Source of the DNA: Saccharicrinis fermentans DSM 9555 = JCM 21142
GTDB lineage: Bacteria > Bacteroidota > Bacteroidia > Bacteroidales > Marinilabiliaceae
Direction: 5' to 3'
NCBI RefSeq assembly: GCF_000517085.1
Contig: NZ_KI912107.1
Span: 194,425-258,424 of the forward strand
DNA: 64,000 bases
Under the pieces are notes generated by a model. It was not told the origin of the DNA. It saw nothing but the letters and a program-made list of their open reading frames with translations, and ran no database searches. A program made the position numbers and the translations under genes. Shown piece by piece: positions 1-8,230 of the stretch. Position 1 is the stretch's first letter. Each line of letters begins with the position of its first letter.

Positions 1-632
1 ATAACTGAAACTTGTTTTTGGTTATACATTCAATTCTGTATGGCATATATTTGTGGTAAGGTTCGCCAAAACATGTACCATAAAATTTGCCATACTTTTG
101 TTCTTTAAATGTAAAAAAACAAGCAAGCATGTCAAAATAAGAAGATATTTAAAATGTTGATAATTAAAGGTATGCGAACATTTGTAAACAAATAAAAATA
201 AGCGTGCGGTAAATACAATTAACCGTTATGGGCTATTCAAAAAAATGACACAGCAAACTAAATGAGATACATTAAAAAGATATTGAAGCTGTTGGATTTA
301 ATGCCAAAGATGTTAATGTTCATGATGGATTTAAAACAAGATTAAGGGAAAGATTTGCGAAAGTAAAAATGGTTCTCGACTTGATATTTGGTAAAAAACC
401 AAAATTTCTTGGCGATGAGATTGAGATAAAATGATGAAAAAGAACGACCCCACAATGCGCAATACAAATAAGCTGGGGGATGTTACTAAATCAGGAGTTA
501 GTAGTCTCCTAAACTTTGGTGCTCGAAAAATATGTATAAAAAATAGCTGCTACAAAAGTAAAGGACTTTTATAACAGCCATGGTTAATAAATGAAAACCT
601 AATCTGAAATAAGTGATTAGTATTTGTGATGA
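1..632. other. Left-edge intergenic stretch with a possible gene remnant
   Basis: No intact gene is visible. Positions 282-434 (+) form a 50-codon open stretch without a start codon, closed by TGA, whose translation looks protein-like (ends ...FLGDEIEIK). A second short open stretch follows at about 456-575. Both are flanked by in-frame stops, so they look like decayed coding sequence rather than genes. A short inverted pair (GTATGGCA near 38 and TGCCATAC near 93) lies at the left edge. I do not recognise the source family. Confidence 0.3.
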
Positions 633-1100
633 TTATTTTGTTACTTTTAGAATTTCTGTTACCATTTTTTCCAGTTCAGCCTTAGGTCTGGCGCCCAAAG
701 CGGCTTGAGGTTCTCCATCTACAGGAATAAATACAATAGTTGGCAGACTTCTAATTCCGAAAATTGCCGCCAATTCTTTTTCTACGTCGGTGTCTACTTT
801 AAAAACCTGAATATTACCCTTGTATTCCTCCTGCATTTGTGTTAAAATGGGAGCTACTTGACGACAAGGTCCACACCAGTCTGCATAAAAATCCAATATG
901 GCAGGTACTTTTCCATTGTAATTCCATTCTTTGTTTTTTTCATAGTCAAAGACCAGATCCTTAAAAGATTCTTTGTCTAAGTGTATTACGCCACTTTTTT
1001 CTTTTTTGTCACCTGAGGATTTTGCTTCCGGCCTTTGATTAGCCAATACATTGGAGAAAATAAAAACAAATAATAATCCTGAAATAATGAATGCCTTCAT
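633..1100 (-). CDS. Exported thioredoxin-fold protein
   Basis: 155-residue protein with a hydrophobic N-terminal signal segment (about residues 1-20, ending ANQ) followed by a thioredoxin fold. The active site WCGPC is at residues 75-79 and the cis-proline loop is in RSLPTIVF. The CGPC motif predicts a dithiol-disulfide oxidoreductase acting in the periplasm. It lies 53 bp downstream of a cytoplasmic-type thioredoxin on the same strand, so the two are probably co-transcribed. The two proteins share the same extended N-terminal region (FKxxVFDxExxKxW) before the fold, indicating a duplication in which this copy gained a signal peptide. The oxidoreductase fold is certain; the physiological substrate cannot be told from sequence. 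Confidence 0.9.
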   Translation of the reverse strand: MKAFIISGLLFVFIFSNVLANQRPEAKSSGDKKEKSGVIHLDKESFKDLVFDYEKNKEWNYNGKVPAILDFYADWCGPCRQVAPILTQMQEEYKGNIQVFKVDTDVEKELAAIFGIRSLPTIVFIPVDGEPQAALGARPKAELEKMVTEILKVTK

Positions 1101-1153
1101 AGCTATTGTATTTGAAATTTCCTTTTACTGGTTTATTGAAAATAGGTTGCGAT

Positions 1154-1516
1154 TTAATCTAAACTAACCTTCAAAACATCACTAAATGCTTTTTGCAGTG
1201 TTTCTTTAGGTAACGCACCTTGCGCCATCTGCGGTTGTCCTTCACTTGGTACAAAAAGAAGAGATGGAATGCTTTGTATGCCAAACATACCGGATAATTC
1301 TCTCTCTGCTTCAGTATCTACTTTGTAGATATCTAATTTACCATCGTATTCCTTCGATAACTCTTCCAATACTGGAGCAATCGCCTTACAAGGTCCACAC
1401 CAGTCTGCATAAAAATCAATTACACAAGGTCTTTCTCCTGCAAATTTCCAATCTTTGCTTGCTTCAAAATCAAAAACTTTTTCTTTGAATGTTTCTTTTG
1501 TCAAATGTTCCAACAT
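1154..1516 (-). CDS. trxA: Thioredoxin
   Basis: 120-residue thioredoxin with WCGPC at residues 39-43, the conserved FYADWCGPC context and the IQSIPSLLF cis-proline loop. There is no signal peptide, so it should act in the cytoplasm as a general disulfide reductase (electrons from thioredoxin reductase, which is not in this window). The length is slightly more than the usual 105-110 residues because of an N-terminal extension shared with the exported paralogue downstream. A good Bacteroidota-type promoter lies about 45 bp upstream. It is probably the first gene of a two-gene unit with the exported thioredoxin. Confidence 0.92.
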   Translation of the reverse strand: MLEHLTKETFKEKVFDFEASKDWKFAGERPCVIDFYADWCGPCKAIAPVLEELSKEYDGKLDIYKVDTEAERELSGMFGIQSIPSLLFVPSEGQPQMAQGALPKETLQKAFSDVLKVSLD

Positions 1517-1561
1517 GATTATTTTATTTTAATGAATATTTTTATTGTACATTTTCAGATA

Positions 1562-1591
1562 CAAATATATGTAAAAATGTCGATATGTCAA
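1562..1591 (-). promoter_or_regulatory. Predicted Bacteroidota promoter for the thioredoxin pair
   Basis: On the minus strand a TTG (1589-1591) is followed after 19 bp by TATATTTG (1562-1569), matching the TAnnTTTG -7 element and its normal spacing. Expected start of transcription is near 1555, giving a leader of about 40 bases. Confidence 0.6.
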
Positions 1592-1947
1592 TATCAATAT
1601 GTATGCCAAACTATTTTTTTAAAGAAACGCCTGTTTGTTGGATATGTTGTCAGTTAAATCCGAAAAAGGCATGAGAAAATCGGTTCTACATTAAAAAGGC
1701 TGCTTTCAAGTTGTGGGATGACTTGCTGTTATTCGCCATAGTGGTGTTATGTCTCATTTCAATTATATCATGATGGATGGCACTTTTTATTCGTATGACC
1801 AAGTAATAATGCTATATTCGAGTGAATAAGGTACTAAACATTTGTGATATTTTTGATGTTTGGTAGTTGTAAGCAATATGTGTTTGTTTTGTAACGTATT
1901 GATATTGTGCGATTAGCGGATATCTTCGGAGCAATTGAATGCTGAAA
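1592..1947. other. Intergenic, nothing recognised
   Basis: AT-rich sequence between the divergent thioredoxin and cca promoters. I see no gene, RNA structure or repeat copy in it. Confidence 0.5.
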
Positions 1948-1979
1948 TTGTAATATCCGTCAAATATATTGTAATTTTG
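1948..1979 (+). promoter_or_regulatory. Predicted promoter for cca
   Basis: TTG at 1948-1950, 21 bp spacer, TAATTTTG at 1972-1979, a TAnnTTTG -7 box. The ATG of the CCA-adding enzyme follows at 1998, so the leader would be short. Confidence 0.5.
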
Positions 1980-1997
1980 GCAGCCTAAATTTTAAGA

Positions 1998-3425
1998 ATG
2001 ACAGAAAAGGAAATACTAAAGAGTTTAGAAAGTACTGTTTTTAACGCAGTTAGGCATGTGGCAGACTTGGACAAGATTGAGACATATGTAATTGGAGGTT
2101 TTGTACGAGATATGTTTTTAGGGATTCCCTCTAAAGATGTTGATATAGTGGTGCGTGGTAGTGGGATTGAGATGGCACAAAAAGTGGCTACTAAATTAGG
2201 GGGACTTAAGGTGTCTGTGTTTAAGAATTTTGGGACTGCCATGTTTAAGTATAGAGATGTGGAAGTTGAGTTTGTGGGTGCACGAAAAGAGTCGTACCAA
2301 AGAAATTCGCGCAAGCCAATTGTAGAAGATGGAACCATTCAAGATGATCAAGATCGGAGAGATTTTACAATTAATGCCTTGGCTTTATCCCTAAATAGCG
2401 AGACCTTCGGGCATTTGGTTGATCCGTTTAATGGTTTGGAGGATTTGAAAAATGGTATTATCCGTACTCCTCTTGAGCCTGGGGTAACTTTTTCGGATGA
2501 TCCCTTGCGAATGTTGAGGGCTGTGAGGTTTGCAGCGCGGTTTAAGTTTACTATTGAAGAAGGTACTTTTGAAGGAATAAAAAATAACAGGGAGCGTATT
2601 GAAATTGTATCCGGAGAGAGGGTGGTGGATGAGCTTAATAAGATGATTATGTCTGAGAAGCCTTCTCTGGCCTTCAAGTTATTGGAAATAACAGGTCTGC
2701 TTGCGTTAATTCTACCTGAACTTCAAGCAATGAAAGGTGTTGAAGAGAAGAAAGGAAAAAGACATAAGGATAATTTTTACCATACTTTGCAGGTGTTAGA
2801 TCGTATTGTCCCTTTTACGGATGATTTGTGGTTGCGTTGGGCGGCTGTGTTTCATGATATAGCAAAGCCTGTAACCAAACGTTTTGATGATAAGTTAGGT
2901 TGGACGTTTCATGCGCATAATCATATTGGGCAAAAGATGGTGCCCAAGATCTTTAAGCGCATGAAATTTCCCATGAATGACAAAATGAAGTTTGTTCAGA
3001 AGATGGTTTATTTACATATGCGACCCATTGTTTTGTCAGAAGATGTAGTGACGGATTCGGCAGTGCGAAGACTCCTTTTTGATGCAGGTGACGATATTGA
3101 CTCCTTGATGACTTTGTGTGAGGCTGATATTACTTCTAAAAATGAAGATAAGGTCAGGAAGTATATGAAGAATTTTAAAGTGGTCAGGCAAAAGTTGAAG
3201 GAGATTGAAGAAAAGGATAAGGTGCGAAATTTTCAACCCCCAGTGAGTGGAGAGGATATTATGGAAGCATTTGGTATAGAGCCTTGTAGGGAGATTGGTG
3301 ATATAAAAGCAGCTATAAAAGAAGCCATATTGGAGGGGGAAATCAATAATGATAGGGATCAGGCTTATCGGTTAATGCTTAAACTTGGGCAGGATATGGG
3401 ACTCACCCCCAAAATGAAAGACTAA
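1998..3425 (+). CDS. cca: CCA tRNA nucleotidyltransferase with HD domain
   Basis: 475-residue class II tRNA nucleotidyltransferase, adding or repairing the 3' CCA of tRNA with CTP and ATP. The nucleotidyltransferase signature GGFVRD is at 33-38, followed by the metal-binding D47-V-D49. The RRDFTINAL motif at 120-128 is typical of the family. The C-terminal half carries an HD-type phosphohydrolase motif (FHDIAKP, H286 D287), as in many bacterial homologues. CCA is not encoded after the three tRNA-Lys genes in this window, consistent with a need for this enzyme. A TrmH-type methyltransferase starts 5 bp after the stop, suggesting a tRNA-processing operon. Confidence 0.93.
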   Translation: MTEKEILKSLESTVFNAVRHVADLDKIETYVIGGFVRDMFLGIPSKDVDIVVRGSGIEMAQKVATKLGGLKVSVFKNFGTAMFKYRDVEVEFVGARKESYQRNSRKPIVEDGTIQDDQDRRDFTINALALSLNSETFGHLVDPFNGLEDLKNGIIRTPLEPGVTFSDDPLRMLRAVRFAARFKFTIEEGTFEGIKNNRERIEIVSGERVVDELNKMIMSEKPSLAFKLLEITGLLALILPELQAMKGVEEKKGKRHKDNFYHTLQVLDRIVPFTDDLWLRWAAVFHDIAKPVTKRFDDKLGWTFHAHNHIGQKMVPKIFKRMKFPMNDKMKFVQKMVYLHMRPIVLSEDVVTDSAVRRLLFDAGDDIDSLMTLCEADITSKNEDKVRKYMKNFKVVRQKLKEIEEKDKVRNFQPPVSGEDIMEAFGIEPCREIGDIKAAIKEAILEGEINNDRDQAYRLMLKLGQDMGLTPKMKD

Positions 3426-3430
3426 ATCGT

Positions 3431-3946
3431 ATGCAAACGCAAAGTAATAGTCTGTTTAGCTCTGTTAAATATTGCTCGGATGGTCAAGGACCGATCATTG
3501 TGGCTGATCATTTAAAATCTCCTGAAAATATGGGGCATATTATACGTTTGGCCAGCAATTTTGGTTGTGCTAAAGTGCTTTTTTTAGGCGATTCAACTAG
3601 CGTGCGGCATAGCAAAATTAAAAAAGTTGCAGGGGCTGCTGCTGGTCTGGTGGAGTGGGAGTTTTGTGATATTCATCACTGGAAGGGTCGTATTCCGGAT
3701 GGATATGTTATTTGTGCTATTGAAACTTCCGAAAGATCGCATAATCTGGCTGATTGTGTTTTGCCTAGAAAGGTAGCTTTTGTATTAGGGAATGAGATTC
3801 ATGGTATGTCAGTGGAGTTAATGGAGCAATGTGCTCACTTTTATCATATTCCAATGATTGGAACCATCAAATCAATGAATGTCTCGCAGGCTTGTGCTGT
3901 GGCGCTTTATGAGTGGGTAAGGCAGTATTCGCATCGTCATTTTTAG
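3431..3946 (+). CDS. TrmH-family (SPOUT) RNA methyltransferase
   Basis: 171-residue SPOUT-class methyltransferase that should 2'-O-methylate a tRNA or rRNA ribose using S-adenosylmethionine. All three family motifs are visible: motif 1 PENMGHIIRLASNFG (about 31-45), motif 2 VLGNEIHGM (about 118-126), and motif 3 near the C-terminus (IPMIGTIKSMNVSQA, knot region). It is shorter than 23S-specific homologues because it lacks the N-terminal substrate-binding domain, resembling TrmL/TrmH-like single-domain enzymes. It is placed 5 bp after cca and presumably shares its promoter. The exact target nucleotide is not predictable. Confidence 0.85.
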   Translation: MQTQSNSLFSSVKYCSDGQGPIIVADHLKSPENMGHIIRLASNFGCAKVLFLGDSTSVRHSKIKKVAGAAAGLVEWEFCDIHHWKGRIPDGYVICAIETSERSHNLADCVLPRKVAFVLGNEIHGMSVELMEQCAHFYHIPMIGTIKSMNVSQACAVALYEWVRQYSHRHF

Positions 3947-4020
3947 GGGGGAGTATAAGCTGGTTAGCTGGTTTCTTTTTATGTGCTTATGGTCTCCTTA
4001 ATGAGCGTTTCTTGTGATAA

Positions 4021-4183
4021 TTAGTTTTTGCAAGAAAACTCCAAGTACTGCGTTACTCTCATTTTTGAAATAGTCATTTACAATCAGTAAACACCTTGGT
4101 TTCAAAAATATAGAAAGCCTTGTCTTCGGAGCTTTCTTATCAAAGATAGAAAAAATAGTCGTTTTCGTGCAGCCACTAATTAG
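4021..4183 (+). repeat. MITE-like element, family A copy 1
   Basis: About 163 bp that is repeated in inverted orientation at 29581-29744 with high identity over its whole length. Its ends form imperfect inverted repeats (a TTTGCAAGAAA-type end on the left and a GTGCAGCCACT end on the right). It encodes nothing. It lies in the gap between the methyltransferase and the convergent exported nuclease-fold gene. Confidence 0.7.
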
Positions 4184-4220
4184 TTGGGGCGTAGTGAAGG
4201 TGATGGATAAGTGGCTCCTG

Positions 4221-5270
4221 TTATCTATACACAGATGCTTGTTGCTGAATGACCAGATCTAACCAGATAGGGAAATGATCGCTGAAACCATTGTTATACT
4301 GGTAGCCAATATAAGTTCTAAAGGGTTTTGTACCCATGTTGGCTTTGTCCTTTTGCATAAGGAAGGAAAAGTCGAGTATTTTCATGGGTGGGCGGACAAA
4401 GAAAGTATGTGTGGAATCGCTTAGGTTCTTAGATATGAGAAATTGGTCAAAGGTGTTCCATTCGTACTGATGTTTTAAGGTGCCCGCTGAATGATGAATG
4501 CTGTTGGCTGGTGATGATACATTGACGATGTGGTTGTTTTTTATAAGGACTTGCATGCTTTCGTCTTCGGGCTGGTCATTAAAATCACCCATGGCAATGA
4601 TATTCGCGTCTGGCTCTAACTTTAATAGCTCCGATATGGTATCGTTCAATATTTCAGCGGCCTTATGTCTGAAGGGTTTGGTGCTTTGTATTCCTCCATA
4701 TCTCGATGGGAAGTGCGCAACTAGGATGTGTAGGGGAATGGTGTCTTCTAATAGTCCGTAGACATATAATATATCTCTGGTTGGACGTACCTCTTTGCCC
4801 AGATCTACTGATATGGGAATCGACTCAAGGGGAGTAAAATGATTTTTTTGATAGAGCATGGCCACGTCTATGCCTCGTAGGTCGGGCGATTCATGGTGTA
4901 TGATATGGTAATTTAGGTGGTTTAACCCGGTTTTCCACACCAGATCTTCTAATACCTTTTTGTTTTCTACTTCACATAAGCCAATAATCACAGGTGGTGT
5001 CCATCCTCCAGACTCAAGTATTACACGAGATATGTTTTTAAGTTTCTGGAAATATTTAGCATAGTTCCAATGCCGATGACCATGTGGAGTAAATTCGTCA
5101 TCAAGCTTGTTGTGGTCGTCTTTTGTGTCAAAAAGGTTTTCTACATTATAGAACATCACACCTAGCTGTTTGCTGTCCTGGGCAAAAAGAGCAAACGAAA
5201 TGCTGAGCTGAAGGGCAAATATAAGTCCTTTTAGTGCGCGTTTAATATTATTCTTCTTCCATTCTTTCAT
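4221..5270 (-). CDS. Exported endonuclease/exonuclease/phosphatase-family protein
   Basis: 349 residues from the ATG at 5270 (an in-frame TTG nine bases upstream is less likely). A hydrophobic signal segment ending SFALFAQ is followed by the EEP fold: NVENLFD (about 42-48), the catalytic GLCEVEN near 98, GDFNDQP (metal and catalytic Asp) in the second half, and SDHFPIW near the C-terminus, all in canonical order. The fold predicts a metal-dependent phosphodiesterase (nuclease or phosphatase) outside the cytoplasm. The start overlaps the end of the preceding beta-helix lipoprotein gene by 23 bp, so translation is probably coupled. The substrate is unknown. Confidence 0.85.
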   Translation of the reverse strand: MKEWKKNNIKRALKGLIFALQLSISFALFAQDSKQLGVMFYNVENLFDTKDDHNKLDDEFTPHGHRHWNYAKYFQKLKNISRVILESGGWTPPVIIGLCEVENKKVLEDLVWKTGLNHLNYHIIHHESPDLRGIDVAMLYQKNHFTPLESIPISVDLGKEVRPTRDILYVYGLLEDTIPLHILVAHFPSRYGGIQSTKPFRHKAAEILNDTISELLKLEPDANIIAMGDFNDQPEDESMQVLIKNNHIVNVSSPANSIHHSAGTLKHQYEWNTFDQFLISKNLSDSTHTFFVRPPMKILDFSFLMQKDKANMGTKPFRTYIGYQYNNGFSDHFPIWLDLVIQQQASVYR

Positions 5271-6681
5271 ATGCACCAATATCCGGACCGTTCAGGTCGC
5301 TTACTCTGCTGTTGTTAAGGATATCACGGCGGTATTTGTCGGCTATTTCTTTATCCGCAATGCCTTGACAAAAAGATAGCGTATCTAATTGATAATTATA
5401 TGCTGAGGGGTCAATGAAATTCGGATCTTCGTTGGTCCATATGTTGATATATCTACTTTGATCGCTTACATCCAGGTTGCCACTTTTAAGGAGACAGCTT
5501 TCAAATTTATAATTAAACGAACTTTTACTGTCTTTTTCGCTCTCTTTGTCCTTAAAGTCGAAACCTATTTCGGAGTATTTATCTCCGTAGATGATAGAAT
5601 TGTAGAAGTTGGCTTCGATTAATGGGTTGATAACTTCGGCGCCTGTTTCGTCGGTATAATAATTGTTTAGAAATAAGGCAGGGGTATTTCTGTTTACCCA
5701 GTTGGGAAAATAGTTAGCTATGGTGCAGTGATAAAAGTTGTAAGTGCCACCCAGGGTTAGTGCTACGGAGTGGTATCCACAGTTACCTATAACAGTATTG
5801 GACACATCCATATTTGCATTTTGTGTTAATATGCCAAATTGAGATATGTGATTAATTATTGTATTATGTATTATCAAAGGATTGCTGTCTCCAAGTCCAA
5901 CGGAGTCAACAAAAATACCCATTGTTCCTTGTTGAATGATAGCGTTATCAATGATATTGTCAGAACTGCTGGGCATAAAATGGATATAGCCCCATTGTCC
6001 TGGTTTGTCTCTATACCAGTCATCCAGTCTGTCACCCAAAAAATGAACAGGCTCTTCAGGTGTTCCATTGACAGACATACTTCCAAAAATCACCAGGCGT
6101 GCATCATTATGAAAATAGAGTCTGCTGCCAGGTTCAATTGTTAAAGTCTCCAGGCTGTCTACTACCAAATAATCGTAAATTAAGTAAGGTTTGTCCGCCG
6201 TGAAAGTTGTGGTCTTTATATTTTCTTGGGTGAGTAGTTCCACATTTTGGCCATATGCTACTAAATTAACTTTTTGTGATTTCTCACCAGAGTAAAATAA
6301 GATGGAGTCAGATACTACAAAGGGATTGTTGGAGTTGTCGGGCTCAATGGTGACATCCACAAAAACAAACACACTGTCTTTAGCATTTATTCTTAGGTTG
6401 TCAACCCGGTCTTCTGCTTGCCCGTTGATGTTAAGTCTGAAATTACTTGTTTCACCACCTGATAACTCCACCGAATTGATAATTAAATCTTCGTCGTACG
6501 GATTGTAAATTCTAAAGTTTTTAGTGACAGAACCAACGGAAGTGAAAATGGTGTCAAACATTAAGGTGTCTACCGAAAAGTTTAAGCCTTCAGTGCCACT
6601 TAAAAATACAAATTCTCTTTCACAAGCATAAAAACTAAGCGGAATCAGTAGTAGTAATATGTATTTTTTTAGTCTGTGCAT
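5248..6681 (-). CDS. Lipoprotein with right-handed beta-helix region
   Basis: 477 residues from the internal ATG at 6681, chosen because it gives a clean lipoprotein signal (MHRLKKYILLLLIPLSFYAC). The longer open frame adds 28 residues without signal character. An Ig-like N-terminal part (about 25-140, including FRIYNPYDEDLIINSVEL) resembles choice-of-anchor or transmembrane-131-like domains. Then come repeated short strands with N/D-rich turns typical of a parallel beta-helix (about 190-400). The ending, with DIGAYERMEEE, is common in Bacteroidota beta-helix proteins. It is likely anchored in the outer membrane. The overlap with the nuclease-fold gene suggests a two-gene operon; the function is unknown. 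Confidence 0.75.
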   Translation of the reverse strand: MHRLKKYILLLLIPLSFYACEREFVFLSGTEGLNFSVDTLMFDTIFTSVGSVTKNFRIYNPYDEDLIINSVELSGGETSNFRLNINGQAEDRVDNLRINAKDSVFVFVDVTIEPDNSNNPFVVSDSILFYSGEKSQKVNLVAYGQNVELLTQENIKTTTFTADKPYLIYDYLVVDSLETLTIEPGSRLYFHNDARLVIFGSMSVNGTPEEPVHFLGDRLDDWYRDKPGQWGYIHFMPSSSDNIIDNAIIQQGTMGIFVDSVGLGDSNPLIIHNTIINHISQFGILTQNANMDVSNTVIGNCGYHSVALTLGGTYNFYHCTIANYFPNWVNRNTPALFLNNYYTDETGAEVINPLIEANFYNSIIYGDKYSEIGFDFKDKESEKDSKSSFNYKFESCLLKSGNLDVSDQSRYINIWTNEDPNFIDPSAYNYQLDTLSFCQGIADKEIADKYRRDILNNSRVSDLNGPDIGAYERMEEE

Positions 6682-6993
6682 GTGCTTAAGGAAATATTGG
6701 ATATTGTAAATCAATGGGTTATAGAATGGTACTTTTTTATGGGTTTTAAGGTGAAATGTAAACAATAAAATGAAAAATTCCTATTATATGGGCCTTAAAT
6801 ATTTGTATTTTAAAACATAAATTAACAATCATTCACATTGCGTAATAAAGTTGTTTTCTTAAGGGCGTGTATTTACAAACAATGTAAGTGATAGCTTGGT
6901 TTAAATAATAGGATTCATTTTATACAGGTACTTAATAATGTTTAGATTTTACTTTGGTATATTTTTGATATATTGCCACCAAAACGAAGATAC

Positions 6994-8106
6994 ATGAATT
7001 CAAATCACACAAAGCCATATACCTTTGATCGGGTTGTTAGGATCGTATTGTCCATCGCATTTTTACTGGCGTTTTATTTTTTGTTAAAACGTTTAAGTGG
7101 AGCACTTGTGCCTTTTTTTGTGGCCTTACTGATGGCATATTTGATTAATCCTTTGGTGGATTTTTTTCAGTTTAAATGTAGGTTTAAGTACAGAGGGATT
7201 GCTGTTTTTGCAAGTTTGGTATTTGTATTTGGCGGCTTGTATTTTTTGTTGCTTTGGTTGATACCTCAGTTTTTTGCCGAGATGACAAAAATGGTGCAAC
7301 TGATTCAGAATTATCTGACGGATGCTTCGGTCTCTAATATGTTGCCTAAGGAAGTGATTGATTATATCAATGACTTTGTTAATAATACTGATTTTACCCA
7401 GCTTTTAGACCCACAGAGTGTGGCCGATTCACTTAAAAATATTTTTGGGCATGCCTGGAAAGTATTTTCTGGTTCGATGAACTTTTTGTTTGGTATCATG
7501 AGTCTTTTGATTGTTCTTATTTATCTGGTTTTTTTATTGATAGATTTTAAACAGATCTCAGATGGGTGGTTGGGACTTGTTCCTCCTCGTTACCGTAAAC
7601 CGGTGCATGAGGTCTTTGATGATTTGAACAATGGTATGCATATTTATTTTAGAGCTCAGGGACTAATAGCGCTTATTGTTGGAGTTTTGTTGGCCATAGG
7701 TTTTAAAATTATTGGCCTTCCGATGGCTATTATTATTGGTCTCTTTATTGGCGCATTGAATATTGTTCCTTATTTGCAGATAGCAGGTTTTGTTCCGGTT
7801 ATTTTATTGTCCTTACTGCGGGCCATGGAAACAAATCAGAGTTTTTGGCATGTTATTCTTTTGGCAGCTATCGTGATGGCTGTGGTTCAGCTTATCCAGG
7901 AGACTGTTCTTACTCCCAAGATTATGGGGCGTGTGTATGGTTTGCATCCAGCTATTATTTTATTATCGCTTTCTATTTGGGGTAGCTTGTTGGGCTTATT
8001 GGGGATGTTGATTGCTTTGCCCATTACCACCTTGCTTTTCTCTTATTATAAAAGATTTGTCTTAAAAAGAAATGAAGAGGAAGGTGGTGATATTGACCTT
8101 ATTTAA
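6994..8106 (+). CDS. AI-2E family transporter
   Basis: 370 residues starting at the ATG at 6994 (an upstream in-frame TTG at 6973 is unlikely). It is a polytopic membrane protein with two N-terminal membrane segments, a soluble amphipathic middle region (about 90-150) and about five further helices. The family signature region GLPMAIIIGLFIGALNIVPY lies at roughly 240-260. The AI-2E/PerM family includes the proposed autoinducer-2 exporter TqsA and Na+/H+ antiporters, so the substrate is open. A TATTTTTG box at 6960-6967 could be its -7 element, but no well-placed TTG was found upstream. It is monocistronic. Confidence 0.88.
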   Translation: MNSNHTKPYTFDRVVRIVLSIAFLLAFYFLLKRLSGALVPFFVALLMAYLINPLVDFFQFKCRFKYRGIAVFASLVFVFGGLYFLLLWLIPQFFAEMTKMVQLIQNYLTDASVSNMLPKEVIDYINDFVNNTDFTQLLDPQSVADSLKNIFGHAWKVFSGSMNFLFGIMSLLIVLIYLVFLLIDFKQISDGWLGLVPPRYRKPVHEVFDDLNNGMHIYFRAQGLIALIVGVLLAIGFKIIGLPMAIIIGLFIGALNIVPYLQIAGFVPVILLSLLRAMETNQSFWHVILLAAIVMAVVQLIQETVLTPKIMGRVYGLHPAIILLSLSIWGSLLGLLGMLIALPITTLLFSYYKRFVLKRNEEEGGDIDLI

Positions 8107-8230
8107 ATGTCGATTTGGACAAGAGATATAGATTGTTTATCAAAGTTTCTTGTTTGTTCATTGAAATGTGCGTAAATTGATGTGATTATAGTGATATACG
8201 ACACTGTAATTTCACACAACACACGCACGC

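Noticed and set aside
1246-1488. 80-codon open frame (plus) within trxA
   Set aside because: Shadow of the thioredoxin gene on the other strand.
5248-6765. Longer start for the beta-helix lipoprotein
   Set aside because: The extra 28 residues have no signal character, while the ATG at 6681 gives a clean lipoprotein signal.
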